Source: Streptomyces canus (lineage in GTDB: Bacteria > Actinomycetota > Actinomycetes > Streptomycetales > Streptomycetaceae). Taken from it: a stretch of DNA of 64,000 nucleotides. The notes beneath the pieces are model-generated. The model was given only the letters and a program-made list of their open reading frames with translations, did not search any database and was not told where the DNA came from. Below are positions 1 to 7,918 of this stretch, in pieces. The stretch's first letter is position 1. The number at the start of each line of letters is the position of its first letter. The DNA lies in contig NZ_JAUSYQ010000002.1 of NCBI RefSeq assembly GCF_030816965.1, forward strand, positions 7,616,001 through 7,680,000, in the 5' to 3' direction. Made by a program: the position numbers and the translations under genes.

Positions 1-218
1 TGGCCATCGCGGCGGCGATCACGGCCGCCCACGGAGGCCGCATCCGGGTCGAAAGCACCCCCGGCCGATCGGAGTTCACGATCGAACTCCCGACGGCCAC
101 GGCGGCCGGCTTGGAGGAGCGAGCGGTCGCAGGAAATCCGGCCTCGGTGTCATGCTCACAGGGGCGCGGCAAACTGCGCGAGAAACCCCCGCGACTCGCG
201 GAGCCGACCGTCCGGTGA
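1..218 (+). CDS. Sensor histidine kinase, C-terminal fragment (5' end outside window)
   Basis: Frame 3 is open from the window edge to a TGA at 216-218. It reads AIAAAITAAHGGRIRVEST followed by PGRSEFTIELP, which is the end of a GHKL-type ATPase domain: the helix before the last strand, then the G2-like turn and the final beta strand. In this family the domain binds ATP and phosphorylates a histidine that feeds a response regulator. About 40 low-complexity residues follow the domain. The response regulator and sensor domains lie upstream, outside the window, so the stimulus cannot be guessed. Confidence 0.6.
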   Translation, partial: AIAAAITAAHGGRIRVESTPGRSEFTIELPTATAAGLEERAVAGNPASVSCSQGRGKLREKPPRLAEPTVR

Positions 219-979
219 GGGCGCGCGCCGGCCGCGCGAGCGCAGCTCTAAGGTGTCGGCATCCCGAACAGCAGGACGGTCACCACTGTGGTCACCGGAA
301 TGGCGAGTGCCACTGCCAGCCCGGCGAGACAGCCCCAGACGGTCAGTCGAACACTGGTTCTCGCGTAGTCATCGCTCTTCGGCACGCCCATATCCAACAG
401 TGAGAGGCACCGACTCGCTACCTGCAGAGGCACGCAGCCCCGGCACTTCAGGTGAAAGCGCAGGGCGCAGCCACTCATCGAGGGCTGCGATCAGTGCGGT
501 CGCTTCCTGGCGAACGGCGAGCCTGTCATACCTGGCAGACCTGCGCTCGTACCGGTTGCGGCGGGAGTCATACGCCGTGTCGGCCCGGCATCCGGTCAGA
601 CTGGTTGCGGGGTCGTTCGCGTCCGGGCCGGGACATGCGGGCCAGGGTGCGCCCGTCCCGGTCCGCCACCGTATGCCGTCCATCGGCCGGCGCCAGGTCC
701 ACTGGCCATGCGTCAGATCACCACGTCCCACGGCACGAGATCATCAACGAACAAGATCTGCTTTTGCCACCGGCTCTTGTCCGATCCCGCGGAGAGGCTG
801 AGCGGGCCATAGGACCGAGACTGCCGTCGGGGCCGGCCGGCTTTGGGCGCAAGCCCCCGATGGGACCCGACCAAGCCCCACCACCGCGACTCCCGCCCAT
901 CCGACCGCTCCCGAGAGGTCCCCCCAGCCACCACCCTGCGCCGCCCCCGACTTCCGGCCTCCGCCCCTACCCTTACCGC
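219..979. other. Gene-poor stretch between the kinase and the HD-domain gene
   Basis: Over 700 bases separate the kinase stop from the best start of the HD-domain gene. Only one short membrane-protein-like frame (248-391, minus) looks plausible. A longer minus-strand frame at 369-731 contains AVRQEATALIAALDEW, which looks helical but has no clear ribosome site or recognised domain. Long plus-strand frames here are Arg/Pro/Ser-rich and look like noise of GC-rich DNA. I see no tRNA, clear promoter or mobile element. It may be decayed sequence. Confidence 0.5.
248..391 (-). CDS. Possible small single-pass membrane protein (47 aa)
   Basis: Reading from an ATG at 391, the protein has a short polar N-terminus with MGVPKSDDYART, then one long hydrophobic segment (about residues 13-43, GCLAGLAVALAIP and VTTVVTVLLF) and ends in MPTP. 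Such one-helix proteins of unknown function are common in Streptomyces. The frame is open further upstream to an ATG at 478, but that extension is Cys-rich and looks non-coding. There is no convincing Shine-Dalgarno sequence before the 391 start. The hydrophobic stretch is the only support. Confidence 0.35.
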   Translation of the reverse strand: MGVPKSDDYARTSVRLTVWGCLAGLAVALAIPVTTVVTVLLFGMPTP

Positions 980-1561
980 GTGACCACCCCCGAACTCCTC
1001 CACCGCGCCCTCCACGACCCGGGCCCCCGCCCCCTCCCCGAAGATGCGGCTCACCTCCTCCGGACCCTCGACGCCCCGCCCCGTCTGGCGGCCCACCTGA
1101 GGCTGGTGCACGACGTGGCGTACGAGCTCACGGAGTGGCTGGCGCGACAGCATCCCACGCTCCACCTCGACCGCGACGCCGTCCTGTTCGGCGCCGCCAC
1201 GCACGACATAGGCAAGACCGCGCACGCCTCCGAACTCTCCGGCCCGGGCTCCGCACACGAGAAGGCCGGCCAGGACCTCCTCCTGGCCCACGGCGTCCCC
1301 CCGCACCTGGCCCGCTTCGCCGCCACCCACGCGACCTGGACCCTCCCGGACATCGGCCTCGAAGACCTGCTGGTCGCCGTCGCCGACAAGATCTGGAAGA
1401 ACAAACGGGTCCCCGAACTGGAGGATCTCGTGGTCAGGAGGCTCGCCGGGGCGAGCGGGCGGACGGTGTGGGAGGAGTTCATGGAGTTCGACGACGCGCT
1501 GACGACCGTAGGAGAAGACGCGCAGGAGCGGCTGGCCTTCCAGGCGGCCTACCCGGTGTGA
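980..1561 (+). CDS. HD-domain phosphohydrolase-like protein (193 aa)
   Basis: The metal-binding pattern of the HD superfamily is visible: a His in RLVHDVAYEL, the HD pair in THDIGKTAHASEL, and a distal Asp in VAVADKIWKN. Family members hydrolyse phosphate esters of nucleotides or second messengers. The substrate here is unknown. I chose the GTG at 980 because the sequence upstream in the same frame is Pro/Arg-rich and unlike a folded protein; an ATG at 452 would give 369 aa. The gene stands alone, with no co-directional neighbour close enough for an operon. Confidence 0.7.
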   Translation: MTTPELLHRALHDPGPRPLPEDAAHLLRTLDAPPRLAAHLRLVHDVAYELTEWLARQHPTLHLDRDAVLFGAATHDIGKTAHASELSGPGSAHEKAGQDLLLAHGVPPHLARFAATHATWTLPDIGLEDLLVAVADKIWKNKRVPELEDLVVRRLAGASGRTVWEEFMEFDDALTTVGEDAQERLAFQAAYPV

Positions 1562-1648
1562 CCGGCGCCCGCGCATGATCGTACAGATGGAGGAGCGCCA
1601 ACTGTTTACAGTCGCTCCGGTTCGCGCTAACTTCCGCAACACGTGGGG

Positions 1649-1662
1649 TGGGAGCGCTCCCA
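1649..1662. promoter_or_regulatory. CebR-type operator upstream of the LPMO gene
   Basis: The perfect 14-bp palindrome TGGGAGCGCTCCCA lies 96 bp before the LPMO start. This matches the known binding site of CebR, the LacI-family cellobiose/cello-oligosaccharide repressor of Streptomyces that controls cellulase and cebEFG genes. CebR is not encoded in the window. The site predicts that the oxidase is induced by cello-oligosaccharides. Confidence 0.85.
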
Positions 1663-1757
1663 TTCGGACGGACCGGAACCCGCCCGCATGCCGCCCCCAC
1701 CCCACGGCATCCACACACCCGCAACGGCCCGTACCTCAAGGAACGGACTGGACTGTC

Positions 1758-2822
1758 ATGATCCTGACAAAGTTATCGAGGGTGACCCGCCCCAGAGCCC
1801 TCTTCCTGGTCCTCGTCTCCCTGCTCGCCACCCTCCCCGCCCTCAGCCTCGTCCTCACGACCGGCGGCAAGGCCGAGGCCCACGGCACCCCGATGAAGCC
1901 CGCCAGCCGCACCTTCCTGTGCTGGCAGGACGGGCTGACCGACACCGGTGAGATCAAGCCGGTCAACCCGGCCTGCAGGAACGCGCAGGCGGTCAGCGGC
2001 ACCACACCGTTCTACAACTGGTTCTCCGTGCTCCGCTCGGACGGCGCCGGCCGCACCCGCGGCTTCGTGCCGGACGGCGAGCTGTGCAGCGGAGGCAACA
2101 CCAACTTCACCGGCTTCAACGCCGCCCGCGACGACTGGCCGCTCACCCACCTCACCTCGGGCAAGACGGTCGACTTCTCCTACAACGCCTGGGCCGCGCA
2201 CCCGGGTTGGTTCTACGTCTACGTCACCAAGGACGGCTTCGACCCGAAGAAGACCCTCACCTGGGACGACATGGAGGCCCAGCCGTTCCTCAGCGTCGAC
2301 CACCCGCCGCTCAACGGCAGCCCGGGCACGGTCGAGGCCAACTACTCCTGGACGGGGCAGCTTCCGGCGAACAAGTCCGGCCGCCACATCATCTACATGG
2401 TCTGGCAGCGTTCGGACAGCGCGGAGACCTTCTATTCCTGCTCCGACGTCGTCTTCGACGGCGGCAACGGCGAGGTCACCGGCATCCACGAACCCGGCAA
2501 CCCGACCGAACCGGTACCCGGCACCTGCACGGCCACCCGTAAGACCACGGGCAGTTGGAGCGGCGGCTACCAGTCCGAGGTGACCGTCACCAACTCCGGC
2601 GACGTCCCGATGCTGGGCTGGATGGTCGACTGGACCCTGCCGATCGGGCAGAAGGTCGACAGTCTCTGGAACGGCAACGCCACCTACACCGGCGAGGACG
2701 TGATGGTCCACAACGCCAACTGGAACGGCTCGCTCAGTCCGGGGCAGAGTACGACGTTCGGTTACGTCGTCACCGGCTCCGGAGGTGACACGGCCACGAC
2801 GCTTCCCTGCCGGGTCGGCTGA
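1758..2822 (+). CDS. Secreted AA10 lytic polysaccharide monooxygenase with C-terminal CBM2 (354 aa)
   Basis: A copper enzyme that oxidatively cleaves crystalline cellulose or chitin outside the cell. The ATG at 1758 begins a signal peptide of about 41 residues with a hydrophobic core (ALFLVLVSLLATLPALSLVL) and an AEA cleavage site. Cleavage exposes His42 as the N-terminal half of the histidine brace (HGTPMKPASRT). The second brace His is probably the one in AWAAHPGWFYVY. A Pro/Glu linker (GNPTEPVPG) leads to a family-2 carbohydrate-binding module from about residue 255, with CTATRKTTGSWSGGYQSEV at its start, conserved Trp residues, and a Cys near each end. The CebR box upstream favours cellulose as substrate. 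A hairpin at 2861 follows the gene. Substrate preference cannot be read with certainty from sequence. Confidence 0.92.
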   Translation: MILTKLSRVTRPRALFLVLVSLLATLPALSLVLTTGGKAEAHGTPMKPASRTFLCWQDGLTDTGEIKPVNPACRNAQAVSGTTPFYNWFSVLRSDGAGRTRGFVPDGELCSGGNTNFTGFNAARDDWPLTHLTSGKTVDFSYNAWAAHPGWFYVYVTKDGFDPKKTLTWDDMEAQPFLSVDHPPLNGSPGTVEANYSWTGQLPANKSGRHIIYMVWQRSDSAETFYSCSDVVFDGGNGEVTGIHEPGNPTEPVPGTCTATRKTTGSWSGGYQSEVTVTNSGDVPMLGWMVDWTLPIGQKVDSLWNGNATYTGEDVMVHNANWNGSLSPGQSTTFGYVVTGSGGDTATTLPCRVG

Positions 2823-2860
2823 GTCACCGTCAGAACGTGCTCGAACCTTCCGCTCAGGGC

Positions 2861-2891
2861 GGACCCGGTGGGGCTGTGCGCCACCGGGTCC
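2861..2891 (+). terminator. Hairpin terminator after the LPMO gene
   Basis: GGACCCGGTGG and CCACCGGGTCC form an 11-bp perfect stem around a 9-base loop, 39 bp after the LPMO stop. There is no U-tract, which is usual in Streptomyces. Confidence 0.7.
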
Positions 2892-2960
2892 GCGAGCCGT
2901 GCCGGCGCAGGGGGTGGTGGCCGACACGGATGATGCATGGCTTGGGACGACGCGACGCGC

Positions 2961-3017
2961 GACAACGTTGTCGAGTGGTCTGTACATGACTCTACCGCGT
3001 CAACGGACAACGATGTC
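2961..3017. promoter_or_regulatory. Pair of LacI-type operators (orphan)
   Basis: GACAACGTTGTC (2961-2972, perfect palindrome) and GACAACGATGTC (3006-3017, one mismatch) lie 45 bp apart centre to centre. The same 12-mer precedes the GH92 gene at 18163. On the minus strand the second site overlaps a TTGACA -35-like hexamer, as the GH92 arrangement does. Neither strand has an intact gene immediately downstream. Confidence 0.6.
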
Positions 3018-3161
3018 AAATCAGTTGGGGCCATTGGCGGGACCGCCCGGGTGACCCCCTCGCGCGCTCCTTCGGCCGTACGCGGTCTTCCATGATCAAG
3101 GCACCGCAAGGGAGGAGCGTCGCCGGCGTGAAGCTGCCGGACAACACGGACCTGCACGTGT

Positions 3162-4175
3162 TCACCCTGGCTGTGGGTTGACCGGGCCTGGCTCCAACAC
3201 CTCGCCGAGCCAGTCGAGTTGGCGCCGCACCTGCACCGCGTCGCCTCCCTCGTGGCCGTTGTACGGATAGGCGTGGATCTCCTTGCGAGGGTCCACACCG
3301 GTCAGCTCGCCGTAGCGGTTGAAGGCCGCGTACGCCCCGCTCGGCGGGCACACCGTGTCGCGCAGGCCGACCCCGAAGTGGGCCGGGGCGGCGGCGCGCC
3401 GTGCGAAGGAGACGCCCTCCATGTACGCGAGGGTGCGGTACGCGGCCTCCTGTGCGCCCCGGTGCACGGAGAGGTACGTGCTGATCTCGCCGTACGGGCT
3501 CGCGTCGGTCAGATCCAGGGCCCGTCGGATGCCGCACAGGAAAGGCGCGGTGACCAGGACCGCCGCCAGGTCCGGCACCAGTCCCGCGACGGCCAGCGCC
3601 AGCCCGCCGCCCTGGCTGTTGCCGACGGCCGCGACGCGGGACGCGTCCACTCCCGGAAGGGCGCGCACCGCGGCCACCGCGCGCACCGCGTCCGTGATCA
3701 GCCGCCGGTAGTGGTAGTCACGGGGGTCGAGCAGGCCGCGGGCCGCCGGTCCCGGGCCGCCCGGTGCCGAGGCGTGCGGGTCGGGGGTGGCCCCGCCGTT
3801 GCCGTACTGGTCACCCTGCCCGCGGTTGTCCATCAGCAGATGCGCGTACCCGGCGTTCACCCAGGTCAGCCGCTCGTGCGGCAGGCCGCGCCCGCGGCCG
3901 TAACCGGCGTACTCGACGACCGCCGGCAGGGGCTCGCCCACCCCGGCCGGTCTGCTGTACCAGGCGCGCACCGGATCGCCGGCGAAGCCCCGGAGGGTGA
4001 CGTCCCAGGTCTGCGTCAGCCGCAGCCCGCTCTCCGCCGGGCGCACCGACACCAACACATCCGTCTGCGCCGCCTCTTTGACGGTGTCACGCCAGAACCC
4101 GTCGAAGTCCGGGGGCTCCTGGACATCGGGACGGTACCGCTCCAGCTCCCTCGTCGGCAGGTCGAACGCAGGCAC
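3162..4175 (-). CDS. Acetyl xylan esterase / cephalosporin-C deacetylase family (337 aa)
   Basis: Carbohydrate esterase family 7-type alpha/beta hydrolase that removes acetyl groups from xylo-oligosaccharides. The triad is visible: nucleophile Ser187 in GNSQGG, Asp273 in GLRDTVCPP and His308 in YNGHEGG. The N-terminus has the family pattern PPDFDGFWRDTV, and the substrate-loop motif MDNRGQGDQYGNGG is present. No signal peptide is seen, so it should act inside the cell on imported oligosaccharides. The start is GTG at 4175 with GAGG seven bases upstream. It is divergent from the importer operon at 4379 and shares its palindrome-rich control region. Length is normal for the family. Confidence 0.88.
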   Translation of the reverse strand: MPAFDLPTRELERYRPDVQEPPDFDGFWRDTVKEAAQTDVLVSVRPAESGLRLTQTWDVTLRGFAGDPVRAWYSRPAGVGEPLPAVVEYAGYGRGRGLPHERLTWVNAGYAHLLMDNRGQGDQYGNGGATPDPHASAPGGPGPAARGLLDPRDYHYRRLITDAVRAVAAVRALPGVDASRVAAVGNSQGGGLALAVAGLVPDLAAVLVTAPFLCGIRRALDLTDASPYGEISTYLSVHRGAQEAAYRTLAYMEGVSFARRAAAPAHFGVGLRDTVCPPSGAYAAFNRYGELTGVDPRKEIHAYPYNGHEGGDAVQVRRQLDWLGEVLEPGPVNPQPG

Positions 4176-4283
4176 AGGACACCTCGCATGAGTCGGTCCA
4201 ACCAGTGAAACTTGCGGACTGGGCTGGGGCTTGGTCTCTCTGTCCTACCCCACTCCTGCCCCAGGTATCTCACGTCTGACCCA

Positions 4284-4348
4284 TTGACAGCGCTTTCTTC
4301 GTGCCTCTAAGTTGCCGCGCAGTTACCGGTAACAGCTCGAAAGTTTCG
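4284..4348. promoter_or_regulatory. Promoter and three palindromes between the esterase and the importer operon
   Basis: TTGACA at 4284-4289 with TCTAAG at 4306-4311 (16-bp spacer) forms a candidate promoter for the rightward operon. Three inverted repeats crowd it: GACAGCGCTTTC (4286-4297, near-perfect, over the -35 box), GTTACCGGTAAC (4322-4333, perfect) and CGAAAGTTTCG (4338-4348, perfect with one central base). The last fits the CGAA-N-TTCG type site reported for the xylosidase regulator BxlR of S. thermoviolaceus. The other two look like LacI-family operators. No matching regulator gene is adjacent. Confidence 0.6.
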
Positions 4349-4378
4349 GTTCCGTGCCTCCGTCTGAGAGGACCGAGC

Positions 4379-5359
4379 ATGAGCACATCCGTCAAGTCGG
4401 CCTCTCCACCACCCGGCATCGAAGAACCGTCCGGAGCGGTCGCCCGCCCGGCGCCGCGCAGCGGATGGCGCCGGGCCCTGCGCCGCGACTGGCAGCTGTA
4501 CTCGCTGGCGGTCCTGCCGCTGCTGTTCTTCCTGGTCTTCCGCTATCTGCCGATGATCGGCAACGTGATCGCGTTCCGGCGCTTCGAGCCCGGGGGCTCG
4601 ATGTTCGGCGAGGACTGGGTGGGGCTGCGCTATGTGCGCATGTTCCTCAGCGACCCGACCTTCTGGCAGGTGTTCCGCAACACCCTGTGGCTCGGCGGGC
4701 TCACGCTCGTGTTCTGCTTCCCGATCCCGATCGTCCTCGCCCTGCTGCTGAACGAGGTGCGCCGACGCTCCCTGAAGCGGTTCGTGCAGTCGGTGTCGTA
4801 CCTCCCGCACTTCCTGTCGATCGTGATCGTCGCGGGCCTCACCCTGCAGATGCTCGCCACGGACGGCCCGGTCAACCACGCCCTCGGCCGGCTCGGCCAC
4901 GACGAGATCCGCTTCATCCAGGAACCCGGCTGGTTCCGCACGATCTACGTCGGCTCGGAGATCTGGCAGACCGCGGGCTGGGGCACGATCCTCTATCTCG
5001 CCGCACTCACCACCATCGACGAGGACCTGTACGAGGCCGCGCGCATCGACGGCGCCAATCGCTGGCGGCAGATCTGGCACGTCACCCTGCCCGGCATCCG
5101 CCCCACCATGGTCACGTTGCTGATCCTCAACGTCGGCACCTTCATGGCGGTCGGCTTCGAGAAGGTCCTGCTCCTGTACAACCCGCTGACCTACCCGACC
5201 GCCGACGTGATCTCGACGTATGTGTACCGGGCGGGCGTGGAATCCAACAGCTTCAGCTACGCCGCCGCCATCGGGCTGTTCGAGGCGGTCATCGGCCTGG
5301 TCCTGATCACCACCGCCAACACGCTCTCGCGCCGCACAGTGGGGACCAGCCTGTGGTGA
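4379..5359 (+). CDS. ABC sugar importer permease, LplB/AguF type (326 aa)
   Basis: First integral membrane subunit of an oligosaccharide importer of the CUT1 LplB-like subgroup. After a 35-residue polar N-terminus it shows WQLYSLAVLPLLFFLVFRYLPM, then several further membrane spans. The EAA loop that contacts the ATPase is present (YEAARIDGANRWRQIWHVTLPGI, shown in parts: EAARIDGA and ITLPGI-like VTLPGI). The start ATG at 4379 has GAGAGGACC upstream. The gene overlaps the next permease by GTGA. No ATPase gene is present in the operon, so a shared ATPase such as MsiK is expected to energise it. The neighbours (esterase, GH39, GH67) suggest decorated xylo-oligosaccharides, as in the Paenibacillus AguEFG system. 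Confidence 0.88.
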   Translation: MSTSVKSASPPPGIEEPSGAVARPAPRSGWRRALRRDWQLYSLAVLPLLFFLVFRYLPMIGNVIAFRRFEPGGSMFGEDWVGLRYVRMFLSDPTFWQVFRNTLWLGGLTLVFCFPIPIVLALLLNEVRRRSLKRFVQSVSYLPHFLSIVIVAGLTLQMLATDGPVNHALGRLGHDEIRFIQEPGWFRTIYVGSEIWQTAGWGTILYLAALTTIDEDLYEAARIDGANRWRQIWHVTLPGIRPTMVTLLILNVGTFMAVGFEKVLLLYNPLTYPTADVISTYVYRAGVESNSFSYAAAIGLFEAVIGLVLITTANTLSRRTVGTSLW

Positions 5360-6225
5360 AGCCGAGCCGTTCCTACCGGGTCTTCCAGGGCGTCAACGGG
5401 GTGATCCTCACCCTCGTCGTGCTGGTGACCCTCTACCCCTTCGTCAACATCCTCGCCCGGTCCTTCAGCGGCGAGCGGCAGATCCGGGCCGGAGAAGTGG
5501 CCCTGTGGCCCAAGGGGTTCAACCTCACCACGTACCGGATCGTGTTCCAGGACTCGATGTTCTGGCGGAACTACGGCAACACCGTGTTCTACACCGTCGT
5601 GTCGACGGTCGTGGCCATGGTCCTGACGACCTGTTACGCCTACGTCCTGTCGAAGAAGCACCTCAGAGGGCGCGGGCTGCTCGTCGGCATCGCCGTGTTC
5701 ACGATGTTCTTCACCGGCGGTCTGATCCCGAACTACCTCCTGGTCACCCACCTCGGGCTGAAGAACAGCGTCTGGGCCATCGCGCTGCCCAACGCGATCA
5801 GCGTTTTCAACCTGCTGGTGATGAAGGCCTTCTTCGAGAGCCTGCCGACCGAGCTGGAGGAGGCCGCGCAGATCGACGGCCTGAGCACCTACGGCATCCT
5901 GCTCAGGATCGTGCTGCCGCTGTCCAAGGCGGTGGTGGCGACCATGGTGCTCTTCTACACGGTGTCCTTCTGGAACTCCTGGTTCAGCGCGTTCCTCTAC
6001 ATGGACCACTCCGACCTGATGCCGGTCACCGTCTATCTGCGCAATCTCATCGCGGGCGCCACCGGCGGCGGCAACGCGGGCGCCGGAACCGCGGAGCTCA
6101 GCCAGGTCGGCGCCAGCATCCAGGCGGTCACGATCGTGCTCACCGCGCTGCCGATCATCTGCGTGTACCCGTTCGTCCAGCGTTTCTTCGTCTCGGGCGT
6201 GATGCTCGGCGCGGTCAAGGGCTGA
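5356..6225 (+). CDS. ABC sugar importer permease, LplC/AguG type (289 aa)
   Basis: Second membrane subunit of the same importer. It has a hydrophobic N-terminal span (GVILTLVVLVTLYPFVNILA), the LplC-type loop after it (ARSFSGERQIRAGEV), and an EAA loop with EEAAQIDGLSTYGILLRIVLPL. It ends with the typical VSGVMLGAVKG. The GTG start at 5356 overlaps the preceding stop by GTGA, so the two subunits are translationally coupled. The extracytoplasmic loop NAGAGTAELSQVG resembles that of LplC/YtcP proteins. The length is normal. Confidence 0.88.
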   Translation: MKPSRSYRVFQGVNGVILTLVVLVTLYPFVNILARSFSGERQIRAGEVALWPKGFNLTTYRIVFQDSMFWRNYGNTVFYTVVSTVVAMVLTTCYAYVLSKKHLRGRGLLVGIAVFTMFFTGGLIPNYLLVTHLGLKNSVWAIALPNAISVFNLLVMKAFFESLPTELEEAAQIDGLSTYGILLRIVLPLSKAVVATMVLFYTVSFWNSWFSAFLYMDHSDLMPVTVYLRNLIAGATGGGNAGAGTAELSQVGASIQAVTIVLTALPIICVYPFVQRFFVSGVMLGAVKG

Positions 6226-6262
6226 CAGTCCATCAATGTACTTACGGAACAAGGGAGTATCC

Positions 6263-7918
6263 GTGGAGAACACCGGACAGCTGTCACGGCGTCAGATCCT
6301 GGCCGCCGCGGGATTCATCGGCCTCGCCAGCCTCACCGGCTGCGGCGGTGGAGAGGACGGAGGCGACTCCAAGGACCTTTCCAAGAAGCAGAACGGGGCG
6401 ATGAAGGAGTACCGGGCCGGGCAGCAGTTCAAGGCCACCAAGGCGCTGTCCTTCTCCCTTCTGCACAACGACAACCCGGTCTACCCCCTCAAGAACACCT
6501 GGCTGTTCTGGAAGGAGGTCACCAAGCGCACCGGCGTCACCATCAAGCCCCTCGACGTCCCGCTGGCCGACTACGAGAAGAAGCGCAGCGTCCTCATCGG
6601 CGCGGGTGACGCACCCTTCCTGATCCCGAAGACGTACCACCCCGCGGAGGTGGCGTTCGTGTCCTCCGGCGCGATCCTCCCGGTCAGCGAGTACGTCGAC
6701 CTGATGCCCAACTTCCGGGACAAGGTGAAGAAGTGGCACCTGGAGCCGGAACTCGACTCCATCCGCCAGTCCGACGGCAAGTACTACCTGCTGCCCGGCC
6801 TGCACGAGAGGCCCCGGTCCGGCTACTCGCTGTCCTTCCGCACGGACATCCTCGACAAGCACGGACTGACCCTGCCCACGACCTGGGACGAGGTGTACGA
6901 CGTCCTCAAGGCACTCAAGGCGGAGTACCCCGACAAGTACCCGTGGACCGACCGCTGGAGCACCAACACCCCGTTCCCGTGCGGCGCGTTGTTCAGTTAC
7001 CTCGGCCAGGCGTACGGCGTCAAAGCGGGCTGGACCTACGACAATCTCAGCTTCGACACCAAGGCGCAGAAGTTCGTCTTCACCGCGACCCAGGACGCCT
7101 ACCGGCAGATGATCGAGTACCTGAGAAAGATCGTCGCCGAGAAGCTGCTGGACCCCGAGAGCTTCACCCAGCAGGACGACCAGGCCGTGCAGAAGCTGCT
7201 GGCCGAGAAGTCCTACGTGATCAGCGCCAATCCGCAGGAGCTGGTGCAGAACTACCGCTACAACCTGAACAAGCAGGTCAAGGGCTCGAAGATCGAGATG
7301 GTCCCGGTGCCCCTCGGCCCGGCCGGCCCGGTCCTGCTGAGCGGCATCCGGCTGGAGAACGGGGTCATGATCTCCAGCAAGGCCCTCAAGAGCGCCGACT
7401 TCGTCGCGATGATGCAGTTCGTGGACTGGCTCTGGTACTCCGACGAGGGCCAGAAGTTCTGCAAGTGGGGCGTGGAGGGCGTCACCTACACCGAGTCCGG
7501 CGGAACGTACACGCTGAAGCCCGGGATCTCACTGATGGGCTCCGACCCGGACGCCCCGAAGGACCTCCAGAAGGACTACGGCTTCTTCAACGGCGTGTTC
7601 ACCTACGGCGGCAGCTGGGAGCTGGTGTCCTCCAACTTCAGCCCGGACGAGAAGAAGTTCCAGGACGTCATGTCCCAGCGCAAGGGACTGCCCGTCGACC
7701 CGGCCCACCCGCTGCAGTCCTTCGAGCAGGAACAGGCGACCCTCTGGGACACCCCGCTCAAGGACCACGCCATCCAGAACACCCTCCAGTTCGTGCTCGG
7801 CAAGCGCCCGATGTCCGAATGGGGCGCGTTCGTCGCCGAGTTGAAGGCGAAGAACATGCAGCAACTCCTCGACCTGCACAACAAGGCGCACGACCGGTTC
7901 AAGAAGGAGAACGGGTGA
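6263..7918 (+). CDS. Extracellular solute-binding lipoprotein, LplA/AguE type (551 aa)
   Basis: Ligand-capturing subunit for the two permeases just upstream. The N-terminus has a twin-arginine-like LSRRQILAAAG and a lipobox LTGC, so it should be lipid-anchored on the outer face of the membrane. A Gly/Asp/Lys-rich linker precedes a long binding-protein fold. At about 550 residues it belongs to the large LplA-like group rather than the 400-residue maltose type. I chose the GTG at 6263 because GGGAG lies seven bases before it; an ATG at 6236 has no ribosome site. The ligand is inferred from context to be a glucuronic-acid-decorated xylo-oligosaccharide. Confidence 0.87.
   Translation: MENTGQLSRRQILAAAGFIGLASLTGCGGGEDGGDSKDLSKKQNGAMKEYRAGQQFKATKALSFSLLHNDNPVYPLKNTWLFWKEVTKRTGVTIKPLDVPLADYEKKRSVLIGAGDAPFLIPKTYHPAEVAFVSSGAILPVSEYVDLMPNFRDKVKKWHLEPELDSIRQSDGKYYLLPGLHERPRSGYSLSFRTDILDKHGLTLPTTWDEVYDVLKALKAEYPDKYPWTDRWSTNTPFPCGALFSYLGQAYGVKAGWTYDNLSFDTKAQKFVFTATQDAYRQMIEYLRKIVAEKLLDPESFTQQDDQAVQKLLAEKSYVISANPQELVQNYRYNLNKQVKGSKIEMVPVPLGPAGPVLLSGIRLENGVMISSKALKSADFVAMMQFVDWLWYSDEGQKFCKWGVEGVTYTESGGTYTLKPGISLMGSDPDAPKDLQKDYGFFNGVFTYGGSWELVSSNFSPDEKKFQDVMSQRKGLPVDPAHPLQSFEQEQATLWDTPLKDHAIQNTLQFVLGKRPMSEWGAFVAELKAKNMQQLLDLHNKAHDRFKKENG

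Larger units (their letters stand above)
2823..3161. other. Intergenic stretch holding a terminator, an orphan operator pair and a start-like fragment
   Basis: These 339 bases lie between two convergent genes, where no promoter is needed. They nevertheless carry a hairpin terminator (2861-2891), two LacI-type palindromes (2961-2972 and 3006-3017), and a GGGAGGAG ribosome-site-like sequence at 3110. A GTG at 3128 follows and opens only 17 codons (VKLPDNTDLHVFTLAVG, TGA). I interpret this as the regulatory region and first codons of a gene that has been lost. Confidence 0.5.

Noticed and set aside
369..731. Minus-strand frame of 120 codons with a helical C-terminal half
   Set aside because: No ribosome site, no recognised domain, and biased composition. 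Treated as part of a gene-poor stretch.
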